Origin: a virus
DNA length: 31,909 nucleotides
IMG/VR virus record: IMGVR_UViG_3300036715_001164
Location: 1 to 31,909 of that record
Strand: one strand, 5' to 3'
This document shows positions 1-8,000 of this stretch, piece by piece. The notes under the pieces were generated by a model. That model saw only the letters and a list, made by a program, of their open reading frames with translations. It ran no database searches and was not told where the DNA came from. The stretch's first letter is position 1, and each line of letters starts with the position of its first letter. Made by a program: the position numbers and the translations under genes.

Positions 1-879
1 AACAGGTGCTACTGGATTGATGTCTAAGCTTTTACTCCAACCACGAAGACGATCATATGGAAATACTTCTTTCTTTTCTGCACATCCAGCCAAACGATCC
101 AACCAAACATCAACACTGGAGTTATTACCAATTGCCCTTATTCCGAGATCCGTATTGAATGGACTTGTCCACAAATAATTATAGTAATAATCCAATCCAC
201 GAAGGTTATTATCCTTGTATCGATTAGGCATGCTATTACTACCATAGCACATATTACCACCATCATAGGTGTTAGGAAATGGCAACAAGAAGATCCTATC
301 CTCAGAACTAATCTCATTTATGAATGTACGAGGTAATTTTGAAATAGGAGCATCAGTACAGAAGTATTTAGTACTTGTGATAATCCAGTCCTCACGTTCA
401 CGTACCATCATATGACTGATGATGATATTTGGAGCAACGACTTCCATTTTTCTATCAAAGAATAGAAGAGGTTTAATAGTAGTTGGGTAATAACAGCTCA
501 GTCGTAGTTCTTTAGCGCCTTGACTTATAAAGAACATATTTGAAGGAGGTAACATACCATTGATTTCTGCTTGACTGGTATCGTTCATACTCTTAACAAG
601 AATATCACGAAAATCTTTATAAGATATTTGTTTACCACGAACACCTTTTCCGCTGTCCATCTCAATATAATCTTTAAACATCTTTAAAGAAATATACTCA
701 GATATTATTAGATTAGTGTCATCAGATAGATGTTGTTCTAATACTTGATCAAATGAAGGAGCTGAAATTGGAGCAGAAGCAGCAGTGATAGTCGGTTCAG
801 TAACAACTTGAGAAGACTGAGATAACAAACCAGTCAAATCCGAAACTGAAGAAGCGAGTTGAAATTGTGGTATTGTCAT
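1..879 (-). CDS. E2-like ubiquitin-conjugating protein, PRTRC protein B type (C-terminus cut by window edge)
   Basis: The frame is open from the ATG at 879 to base 1 (293 codons visible) and continues outside the window. Residues 200-211 read PFPNTYDGGNMC, which matches the E2 active-site signature (HPN, then a Gly turn, then the catalytic Cys); C211 is the candidate thioester cysteine. The following residues YGSNSMP and an aromatic stretch near 229-240 ending in TSPF resemble PRTRC protein B, a family described as E2-like and normally found with a ubiquitin-like protein C, a ThiF-type E1 and a JAB peptidase. Residues 1-45 are Ser/Thr/Ala/Pro-rich and probably disordered. The start overlaps the stop of the upstream 86-residue gene by ATGA, so translation is probably coupled. 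The motif match is seen in the sequence; family membership is recognition from memory; conjugation activity is inferred. Confidence 0.72.
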   Translation of the reverse strand, partial: MTIPQFQLASSVSDLTGLLSQSSQVVTEPTITAASAPISAPSFDQVLEQHLSDDTNLIISEYISLKMFKDYIEMDSGKGVRGKQISYKDFRDILVKSMNDTSQAEINGMLPPSNMFFISQGAKELRLSCYYPTTIKPLLFFDRKMEVVAPNIIISHMMVREREDWIITSTKYFCTDAPISKLPRTFINEISSEDRIFLLPFPNTYDGGNMCYGSNSMPNRYKDNNLRGLDYYYNYLWTSPFNTDLGIRAIGNNSSVDVWLDRLAGCAEKKEVFPYDRLRGWSKSLDINPVAPV

Positions 880-1136
880 ACAAAATTCATTTCAAAATTG
901 TTAGGATCGTAATAAACTTTAGTCAATAATAATTGACCATTTATTACCCCAAGGGGAACTGAAGTGAAATTAGGAATTTCAAAATTAGTCATATCAAAAC
1001 TTAATTTACTTAATATATCAATTTCATTTTCAGTTTGGATTTCCCCAATGGAATATAATTTCTCAAAAGATTCTCTTGGTGATTGAATAATATCAGGAAT
1101 CTGATTTAGACTTGAATTCATAAGCTGGAGATTCAT
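876..1136 (-). CDS. Small protein of unknown function in the ubiquitin-like cassette
   Basis: This 86-residue protein is acidic, with no signal peptide or membrane segment. I do not recognise it. Starting at 1136 gives an AAAGG ribosome binding site about eight bases upstream; a second in-frame ATG lies five codons downstream. Its first 44 bases overlap the end of the 302-residue gene in another frame, and its stop overlaps the start of the E2-like gene (ATGA). This tight packing between the two larger cassette genes suggests it acts in the same pathway, but nothing in the residues shows how. The long overlap makes the exact start slightly uncertain. Confidence 0.6.
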   Translation of the reverse strand: MNLQLMNSSLNQIPDIIQSPRESFEKLYSIGEIQTENEIDILSKLSFDMTNFEIPNFTSVPLGVINGQLLLTKVYYDPNNFEMNFV

Positions 1137-2001
1137 AATATGCCTTTCTACTTAAAGTTGTAAAAACCTTTATGATCTTATCTAAATGCATAAAAAGTTT
1201 GACTGGAGAATATCGATAGGATTCACGAAGGTTATGCCCACGATTACCCATGATAGTTATATGGGTCCAACGACCAGTAGAATAAAATTCATCTGTTTCT
1301 GGACTTGGATTTTCACGAATAGTGTTATGATACTCTTCATCACTAGCTTTCCATGCCACAAAAAAGAAACTAAAACTTATTACATAGCAATGTCTTATTT
1401 CAGCTTTCCTTTGAGCTTCCTCTAACAAACTATACGCAGCATGAGAATCACCACTATGAAATCTCAAGCTACGTTCAGCTTTTACCCTAATCGGAATATA
1501 ATGTTTCCTACAAATGTAGTTAAGATATCGTTCATATCGTAATACCCATTTCAGTCTCTTCATTGTTGCTAAAACAGCATTACACAAAGAACTATTATTA
1601 GCAGTTTCATAACTGGTGTATTTTCGCCTGTAATCTACACCCGCACTTGCCCAATCAAATTCTCTAAAATCATAAGAAATATAAGGAGAATCGAGTGTGA
1701 TTTTAAAGTTATCCCTATTTTCTACTTGTAAGAACTCAACCTTCAAGAATGACAAATATGGAATAAGCTTTATTAAATGTTTATTAAAAATACTCTTAAG
1801 TTTACCAATTGTTTTTCGGCTCGTATTAATATCCATGCCCAAATAAAATTCGTGTTTAAGAGTTCTAGGAACTAGTCCTAAATCAATCATTCGTTTGTTG
1901 CAGTAACCAACGAGCTTCCTTTGTGCAGCGTTTTTCATGCTTTGGTAGAAGCTATGAATAATAACAATCGCACTAGAAGTTCTCATTTTTTCCATTTGCA
2001 T
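1093..2001 (-). CDS. 302-residue protein of unknown function, in the position of PRTRC protein F
   Basis: The ATG at 2001 is preceded by AGGA with seven bases of spacing, which fixes the start. The protein is rich in Lys, Arg and Tyr and predicted soluble; a hydrophobic stretch near residues 205-218 (VISFSFFFVAW) looks like a buried strand rather than a membrane anchor. I see no catalytic motif that I can name. In the plasmid PRTRC cassettes that I recall, a protein of similar length (protein F) follows the ubiquitin-like protein C, so this may be its positional equivalent; that is inference from gene order only. It lies 3' of the terminator that follows the ubiquitin-like gene, so it would be expressed by readthrough or from a weak local promoter. 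Confidence 0.65.
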   Translation of the reverse strand: MQMEKMRTSSAIVIIHSFYQSMKNAAQRKLVGYCNKRMIDLGLVPRTLKHEFYLGMDINTSRKTIGKLKSIFNKHLIKLIPYLSFLKVEFLQVENRDNFKITLDSPYISYDFREFDWASAGVDYRRKYTSYETANNSSLCNAVLATMKRLKWVLRYERYLNYICRKHYIPIRVKAERSLRFHSGDSHAAYSLLEEAQRKAEIRHCYVISFSFFFVAWKASDEEYHNTIRENPSPETDEFYSTGRWTHITIMGNRGHNLRESYRYSPVKLFMHLDKIIKVFTTLSRKAYYESPAYEFKSKSDS

Positions 2002-2021
2002 AATAGATTCCTGAGCTAACT

Positions 2022-2054
2022 AAAAAAAACAGACGAGTCATGTAACTCGTCTGT
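2022..2054 (-). terminator. Rho-independent terminator after the ubiquitin-like gene
   Basis: A perfect 10-bp inverted repeat (2029-2038 with 2045-2054, six-base loop) is followed on the minus strand by eight U residues. It lies 23 bases past the stop codon of the ubiquitin-like gene and 20 bases before the next gene of the cassette. It would make most transcripts monocistronic for the ubiquitin-like gene and reduce transcription of the genes beyond. Confidence 0.85.
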
Positions 2055-2077
2055 CAGCTTATCTAACAGAAGTTAGA

Positions 2078-2296
2078 TTAGCCCTTTGTACCAGTGCGTG
2101 GGCTAAAGGTAACAATGCGGACATTGCCCAAGCCATCACGGAACTCGTAACGTTCGGTGAATGTCATGTTAGCCAGACCTGGGATAGACGCACCGTATGC
2201 AGCTACCAGTTGTTGTGGACTCATATCACCAGGAACCTGGTAGTCAGAATCAGTAGTAGTCAGAATCAGTTCGGTACGTACGACGTTATTTGCCAT
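2078..2296 (-). CDS. Ubiquitin-like protein, PRTRC protein C type
   Basis: This is a 72-residue protein ending in RTGTKG. PRTRC protein C, the beta-grasp ubiquitin-like member of PRTRC cassettes, has the same length and characteristically ends in GTKG; an exposed C-terminal Gly is what E1/E2 systems activate. The middle has LVAAYGASIPGLANMTF, which fits the helix-then-strand portion of this family (helix, then a Y-x-P-E-L type segment). I chose the ATG at 2296 because a GAAAG motif lies just upstream and the length then fits the family; an in-frame ATG at 2320 would add eight residues. The gene is about half G+C by my count (107 of 216 bases), visibly higher than its AT-rich neighbours, as expected of a highly expressed gene. 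The E2-like protein downstream in the same direction supports the call. Confidence 0.75.
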   Translation of the reverse strand: MANNVVRTELILTTTDSDYQVPGDMSPQQLVAAYGASIPGLANMTFTERYEFRDGLGNVRIVTFSPRTGTKG

Positions 2297-2340
2297 TTTA
2301 TTGCTTTCGTTATTTAACATTAATGTAAAAAATTATAAGG

Positions 2341-2376
2341 TTGATTCGGCTATTAATCTTCCTTACAATTCTGTTA
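2341..2376 (+). promoter_or_regulatory. Candidate sigma-70 promoter for terL
   Basis: TTGATT (2341-2346) and TACAAT (2364-2369) are separated by exactly 17 bases, giving a predicted start near 2376 and a leader of about 60 bases before terL. Its -10 overlaps the predicted start of the divergent minus-strand promoter. This is motif matching only. Confidence 0.4.
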
Positions 2377-2401
2377 TACCATAGATACCTAAAATATTGA
2401 A
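2366..2401 (-). promoter_or_regulatory. Candidate sigma-70 promoter for the ubiquitin-like cassette
   Basis: On the minus strand TTCAAT (2401-2396) and TATAAC (2378-2373) are separated by 17 bases, and TGG directly before TATAAC makes an extended -10. Transcription would start near 2366, about 70 bases before the ubiquitin-like gene. This is motif matching only. Confidence 0.4.
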
Positions 2402-2436
2402 TTTATACAACTTGAATAATGTGTTAAACTGAGCGT

Positions 2437-4083
2437 ATGAGTACTTTACCAAATAAGATAATAAAACTTAGACCTTCAGACTTCGCAAAGAGTGTTTTGC
2501 AGTTAAAAGGTCAACCTTTAGATTTAGAGGAATACAAACCTTTCGAGTTAATTTATAACATCGCTCCTCCAGAGTTAGTTATTAAAGCGGGACGACAAGT
2601 AGGTAAATCTGTATCCCTAGGAGGATCGATCGTATCCAATGCTGTTATTCGCCCGTACTTTAATACCCTATATGTAGCACCACTATCAGTACAAACTTCT
2701 CGTTTTTCTTCAACATATATTGATCCATTCTTAAACTCACCTCTCGTTAAAAAACACTATCTAGATGCTACATCTAAAAAGAACGTGTTTGAGAAGTCAC
2801 TTAATAATGGATCACGCATCTTTTTATCCTATGCAGAAACTGAACAAGACGCTGATAGAATTCGTGGAGCCTCAGCTGACTTAGTATTAGTCGATGAGGT
2901 TCAAGACGTTAGTATGGACGCACTACCAATTTTGTACGAAACAATGGCAGCGTCCAACCATTCATTTAAAAGATTAACAGGCACAGCTAAAACTGAGAAT
3001 AATACTCTTGAGCATAGTTGGAAGCGAAGTAATATGCTTGAATGGGTAGTTAAATGTACTGGATGTAACAAACATAGCATACCTAATGATTTCAAATCTT
3101 GTACCAAAATAATGAGTAACCTTGAAGGTCCTCAATGTGTACATTGTGGTAAGTTATTAGATATGAAGACTGGGGTATGGATAGCTGCTAAACCTCATAT
3201 CAGAGACGTTATAGGATTTCATATACCTCAGTTTATCATACCAGCCCGTACAAGAACTAAAAAATGGAAAGAATTAAGAACTAAGGCATTTGGTGCCGAA
3301 GGTAACAAAGGTTATTCAGCTCAAAAATTAGCTAATGAGGTTTATGGACTTGCCTCAGGAGTTGGTGGCCGTATTCTTACTCTTAAAGAAGTTATGGATT
3401 GTTGTGATATTAACAGAACCAAATTTGATACTTGTTTTCCTTATGATGATCGTAAAATCTACATGACAACTATTGGAGTAGATTGGAGTACTTCTGGTTC
3501 GACAAAGAGTTATACTGTTATTACAGTACTAGGTTATGACTATAGTGGTAAATGTTACGTACTTTATTCTCAACGCATAGACGGAGTTGATATTCTAGAA
3601 CAAGTAGCACGAGTTGAACAACTATACCACCAGTTTGATTGTAGTATGATTGGTTCTGATCGGGGTGTTGGTGTGTTACAAGGCCAATTAATGAAACAAC
3701 ATATTGGTGAAGACAAAGTTGTTATGGTTAACTATGTAGCAGCTAAAGCTTACTTACGTTGGGATAAAACAGCTGGATATTATGCTGCTGATCGTACAAT
3801 GAATATTGACACTGTGGTTGTTAAAGCTAAGATGGGTCCTAAAATGTTTAGTACGCCTTGCTGGACTTTAATGGCTGAATTTTGGGATGATGCTTTGAAT
3901 CTATATGAAGAAGAGAGTCATTCCGGAAGGCGCTTGTATAGAAAAGATGAAGACTTGACAGATGATTGGTTACACTCAGTCGTGTTTGCTAATATCGCTG
4001 CTCAAGTAGTTAAAGGTGAATTTGTTAGCGTTGATGAGACTCCATCAGCTCACTCAGCGTTTGACTTGTCCCAATATTTGTAA
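2437..4083 (+). CDS. terL: Terminase large subunit (DNA packaging ATPase and nuclease)
   Basis: This 548-residue protein drives DNA into the prohead and cuts the concatemer. Walker A is AGRQVGKS (residues 51-58) and Walker B is LVLVDE with D153 and catalytic E154. A zinc ribbon with C207, C210, C234 and C237 lies between the ATPase and nuclease parts, as in the lambda gpA-like branch of large terminases. The RNase H-like nuclease has D349 (IGVDWS), D408 (IGSDRG) and a C-terminal DDWLH (509-513) as metal ligands. The start at 2437 has no clear Shine-Dalgarno sequence. No small terminase, portal or capsid gene lies next to it, so the head module is elsewhere. The tail assembly chaperone follows after 30 bases. 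Confidence 0.95.
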   Translation: MSTLPNKIIKLRPSDFAKSVLQLKGQPLDLEEYKPFELIYNIAPPELVIKAGRQVGKSVSLGGSIVSNAVIRPYFNTLYVAPLSVQTSRFSSTYIDPFLNSPLVKKHYLDATSKKNVFEKSLNNGSRIFLSYAETEQDADRIRGASADLVLVDEVQDVSMDALPILYETMAASNHSFKRLTGTAKTENNTLEHSWKRSNMLEWVVKCTGCNKHSIPNDFKSCTKIMSNLEGPQCVHCGKLLDMKTGVWIAAKPHIRDVIGFHIPQFIIPARTRTKKWKELRTKAFGAEGNKGYSAQKLANEVYGLASGVGGRILTLKEVMDCCDINRTKFDTCFPYDDRKIYMTTIGVDWSTSGSTKSYTVITVLGYDYSGKCYVLYSQRIDGVDILEQVARVEQLYHQFDCSMIGSDRGVGVLQGQLMKQHIGEDKVVMVNYVAAKAYLRWDKTAGYYAADRTMNIDTVVVKAKMGPKMFSTPCWTLMAEFWDDALNLYEEESHSGRRLYRKDEDLTDDWLHSVVFANIAAQVVKGEFVSVDETPSAHSAFDLSQYL

Positions 4084-4113
4084 TAGAATAGTAATTATTA
4101 TTAAGGATTAGAA

Positions 4114-4605
4114 ATGCCCGAATTCGAACTACCACCAACCGAGACAACAATTCCAGATACTAAAAAAGGAAAAGTTGCTTCTAAAGCTGAAACTAAAGAA
4201 GAAATTCCTGAAGAGAAAAAATCTCTTTTCAAGGAAGAAGACTTGCTTAAAATTTTTGATGAGATCATCTTCGCTGGTGAATACTCGGAAGACGTTGTAA
4301 TCAAAGGCAAACTCAGAGTTAAATACAAAACTAGAACAGCGCAAGAAACAGAAGAAATCACTTCTAAACTTGATTCCACAACGGCTAACTTGGTTTCAAC
4401 GTTCCAAGAGAAACGTCTACTACTAAATCTTCATTACTCTTTGATTTCGTATCAAGGTAAAGATCTGTCTGGTATGAAAGTCGAAGATCGTGCTAAGGTC
4501 ATTAATCAAATGCCTACTCCGATCGTGGCTTCGCTTATCAACGCTTTACAACGTTTTGATACTAAAGTATATGAAGCCTGTAAAGAAGGCGAAGAAAATT
4601 TTTAA
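4114..4605 (+). CDS. Tail assembly chaperone, short form
   Basis: This 163-residue protein begins with a charged, disordered region (residues 1-40, Glu/Lys-rich) and continues as a predicted helical domain. An AAGGA site six bases upstream supports the start. Position between terL and the probable tape measure gene, small size and a -1 frameshift signal at its 3' end identify it as the lambda gpG-like chaperone that coats the tape measure protein during tail tube assembly. It would be made in excess over the frameshifted form. Sequence identity to known chaperones is not obvious to me; the call rests on position and frameshift architecture. Confidence 0.75.
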   Translation: MPEFELPPTETTIPDTKKGKVASKAETKEEIPEEKKSLFKEEDLLKIFDEIIFAGEYSEDVVIKGKLRVKYKTRTAQETEEITSKLDSTTANLVSTFQEKRLLLNLHYSLISYQGKDLSGMKVEDRAKVINQMPTPIVASLINALQRFDTKVYEACKEGEENF

Positions 4606-4669
4606 AACGCCCAGCTTCGGTTCAACGAATGAAGCTGTTTCTCACTGGCATAAAACTACCGAAGCTGGG
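4596..4669 (+). promoter_or_regulatory. -1 programmed ribosomal frameshift signal
   Basis: The heptamer A AAT TTT (4596-4602) has the X XXY YYZ form in the zero frame and is directly followed by the TAA stop (4603-4605). After a seven-base spacer there is a perfect 12-bp stem (4610-4621 with 4658-4669, 36-base loop). A shorter competing 7-bp stem can form between 4612-4618 and 4631-4637, so the RNA could switch between two structures. Heptamer, spacer and stem all fit canonical -1 signals. Confidence 0.85.
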
Positions 4670-4991
4670 ATCCCTACAGGATAGAATCATTCGTCAACAC
4701 ATGACGAGCGAATCTCAGAAAGAAACAAAAAAAGTTCAGTTCCTTGCGTTGTTAGCTATCAATTCAGTTAGTACAGCTGATGTAAGTAGTACTACAGAGT
4801 GGGAAAAGAAAGTTAAAAACTTATGGACTAGTTATCTTGGTTTAGAATATGGTGTTGAAATACCTGAAGATAACGATAAAGAAATAGAGATGATGGAATA
4901 TTATCAGAGCACTGTTAAAAACCTGAAAGCTCAATTAAGTATGAAAGCTGGGCAATTGACAGTAACAGGACTTGATAAACTCAAAGCGTAA
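4602..4991 (+). CDS. Tail assembly chaperone, C-terminal extension made by -1 frameshift
   Basis: This frame opens at 4584, has no Shine-Dalgarno sequence before its first ATG (4629), and lies -1 relative to the preceding gene. After slippage at 4596-4602 translation continues from the codon at 4602 to the stop at 4989-4991, adding 129 residues and giving a fusion of 292 residues. This mirrors lambda gpG/gpGT, where the extended form recruits the tube protein to the tape measure. The extension is helical and charged. An independent start at 4629 is possible but less likely given the strong frameshift signal. Confidence 0.75.
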   Translation, partial: LKRPASVQRMKLFLTGIKLPKLGSLQDRIIRQHMTSESQKETKKVQFLALLAINSVSTADVSSTTEWEKKVKNLWTSYLGLEYGVEIPEDNDKEIEMMEYYQSTVKNLKAQLSMKAGQLTVTGLDKLKA

Positions 4992-4996
4992 CAAAG

Positions 4997-5026
4997 AAAA
5001 GGCTAGAATTTGTTCTAGCCTTTTTT
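4997..5026 (+). terminator. Rho-independent terminator after the tail chaperone
   Basis: The stem is GGCTAGAA with TTCTAGCC (5001-5008 and 5013-5020), loop TTTG, flanked by AAAA and TTTTTT which extend it. It lies just after the chaperone stop and closes the terL-chaperone transcription unit, so the following gene needs its own promoter. Confidence 0.85.
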
Positions 5027-5073
5027 ACATACGCCTAAAATACCTCTAGCAAACTTAACTATGAGCACAACCA

Positions 5074-8000
5074 ATGTTTGGTAATCCCGATATAAGCGCA
5101 ACACCAGTCTCCGATATTTACGCTTCACAAGCTAACGTATACGGTAACTCTTTCCAAAATCCGATGAATCCTGCCAACCAAAATTCTGGTTGGAATATCG
5201 ATCCATCTTTGCTTAGCCCAAGCTATACTGCACCGTATCGTCCTCAATATCAAGGCCCAAACGGGGCTAGTAGATATGGTCATACAGGTTTCTTTGGAGG
5301 TCTAAGGCAATTAAGCCCAACGTCACAAGATGTGATGTGGGGTAATCCTATTATGCAACAACAGCAAGCTATCGAAGACGTTAGTTCTCGTCCATTCGAT
5401 GCTTTAGCCTGGACCACTCAACGTATAGCTTTACCTATTGCTGGATTTACTGCTGCCCGTCATATTACTAAGGGGTTAGGTCTTGGTTGGGGTATGGGTA
5501 GTCGATTTGGTGCTGGTCTTGGTAGTGGACTAGCCTCAGGATTTGGAGCAACTGCTCCTAGTTTTGGTGGATTTGCAGGCACTGCCAAAGGTTTAGGAAA
5601 AGCTTACCAAGCAGGAGGTATGTGGGGAGCTGCAGCTTCTGCATATACTGACGTTGGATTCAAAGGAGCTATGAATTTAGCTGCTCGTGGAGTTATGGGA
5701 ACAGCCTTTGGTGCGGTGGCTTCACTAGCGGTTCCTTTAGTTATTGGCCAAGGATTAACGTATGGTGCTGAAAAAGGATTAATTGATCCTTATATAAACA
5801 CTCGTGTTTCAAGTAAAAATCTTCGTGAAAATTTCGCTGGTATTACTTTTGGAGATGCTGAAGGTAATGCAGTGACCGGTGGTGGATTGAGTAATAGCGA
5901 AAGCTATAAAATGGCTCAACAGATAACCCACGCTGGTATTTCTGATATGACGTTCTCAAATACTCAGTATCGTCAAGGTGCTGACATGATGGGCCGTGCT
6001 GGACTCATGGACAATATTGGTTCTAAAGACATTGTTAAACGTGTCAAAGACAGTATGGACCAAGTCAAACTTATTATGGCAATTGCTAATATGCCAGAAA
6101 TGAAAGATGCTATTGAGCAATTAGCTAAATTACAGCAAGCAGGTGCTTCTATTGCTGGAGGAACTTCATCTACTGCGTCTTCTACTATGCGTATTCTTGG
6201 TGGTCACGCAGCTATGGCAGGTACTAGTGTTCAGAGAATGATGAACACCGTAGGAGCTCAAGGACAGTATTTATACTCAGCCAATGGTATGACCCCTTAC
6301 CTTGGACAAATAGCAGCCGCTGGGGCCTATTCAAGCCTTGCAGCAGGCCAACGCATGGGCTTGTTATCTACTGAGCAGATTGCTCGTATGGGTGGACTAG
6401 AAGGTGCTACTCAAGCCTCATTAACTGGGCAAATAAATATGTCCCAAACACTGTTTAACAAAATGGCATTACACAACTCTTTCCTAGGTGGAGGTAAGGG
6501 TGGAAGCGCATATGGTAATCAAGAAGATACCATGAGTATTACTAGTAAATTCAGTGAGAATATGGTTGCAGATCCCCTAGGAACATATGGGGGCATGATG
6601 CTGCATAGCCGTCAAATGGCTGGTAAACAAATAGAAGAACGTGGTTCGTTAGCTGTGGATGACCAAGTCTATGCACTGGCTAAAAATCATCCTCAAGTCT
6701 TTGATAAGAATGGGAAAATTTCTTTGGAACGTGCAGTGCCCTTCATGCTGCAAGCCAATATGAGTGAGGATCAAATTCAAGCATATGCTGCTCAACGTCT
6801 CACAGAAACGGATCCTAAATTACAAAGTGCTAAACAAAAAGCATTGGATCGTAACCGTGAGGAACAACTTCGTGAAACGATTTCCCAACAAGGGACATAC
6901 GGTGGCCCTATCGGAAGTTCAATTTACGCTTTAAGAAAAGGTGGCCGTGCTGTAGTTAATGGGGTGTCTGGTACAGTAGTAGATCCAGTGACATCAGTTA
7001 TTGGTACCTTTGGTGATGCTATTCAAAGAACTACTGACTGGGCTGTGTTTGGTACGACTTTAGAAAAGAATAAAAATGAAAGTATTAATGATTACTTAAC
7101 AGACCCTTCTTCTAAAATGCTTGAAAACAAAGATCTTAAAGTCTTTGATATGAAGAAATTTAACGAAGGATTAGGAACTTTTAACAAAACAGTTAGAGGC
7201 GGAGATGTAATCAAAGTTAATAAAACTTCTCCTCATGCCGAGTTAGCTGAAAAGCTTAATGACCTGGCAATTAGACAAAATAACCAAGGCGCTAAAAACT
7301 ATTTCCAAGCTGAAACTAAAGAAGAAAGAAGTGCTGCCCTTAAAAAGGTTATGGCATCTGGGGATCTTGGAGATGTTTTAACTTCGCAATACTCTGGATT
7401 CGAATCAAGAGCAAACTTAGATGACTTTTTGGAATCTCGTCAAAAATCTGTGGATACAACAGATAGAGGCATGCGTATTATTGGTCGATTTGGAGGATCA
7501 AGTGGCCCTGTCAAAGAAGCTAAAGTATCTGCTTCTGAGAAATTACAGAAGTTAAAAAATGATTTGAGCCTTGCGTCAGGTATGACAGGAGAAATTCCTG
7601 AAACAATGCAGGCTGCTGGTTTGGCGTACAAGATATGGGGTAAAACTGAATCTGGGGACATCAATCCTAATATGAGTGACACTGATTTAGCTAAAGATTC
7701 TGATGTTGCTGAATACGCTAAGTTAACTGGAAGTAAAGTTAACGGAGATTTGATTACTAAAGCTAGAGCTGCTGGAGTACAAAACTATAAAGCGGGACTA
7801 GAAGGAGTGACTACCACTGCTGCTGGTATGAATCGCAAAGATTACAAAACTAATGATGATTTCTTAAAAGCAGTTAACGAAAAGAACGGTAGAATATATG
7901 GTATTGCTAAGAAAAATGCGGATAGCATTGATTCTAAAGAAGCTTATAATGAGTCACAAATAGACGTTAACATTGCTAGACAAAAACAACATATTTCCCA

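Noticed and set aside
1186-1425. Open frame of 79 codons on the plus strand
   Set aside because: It lies antisense within the 302-residue cassette gene, has no ribosome binding site and shows a composition expected of a shadow frame.
4490-4684. Plus-strand frame of 64 codons across the frameshift region
   Set aside because: It is in the third frame, overlaps both chaperone frames and has no ribosome binding site. The -1 extension explains the region better.
7440-7682. Minus-strand frame of 80 codons under the tape measure gene
   Set aside because: It is antisense to a long, continuous coding region and has no start signal or neighbours in its direction.
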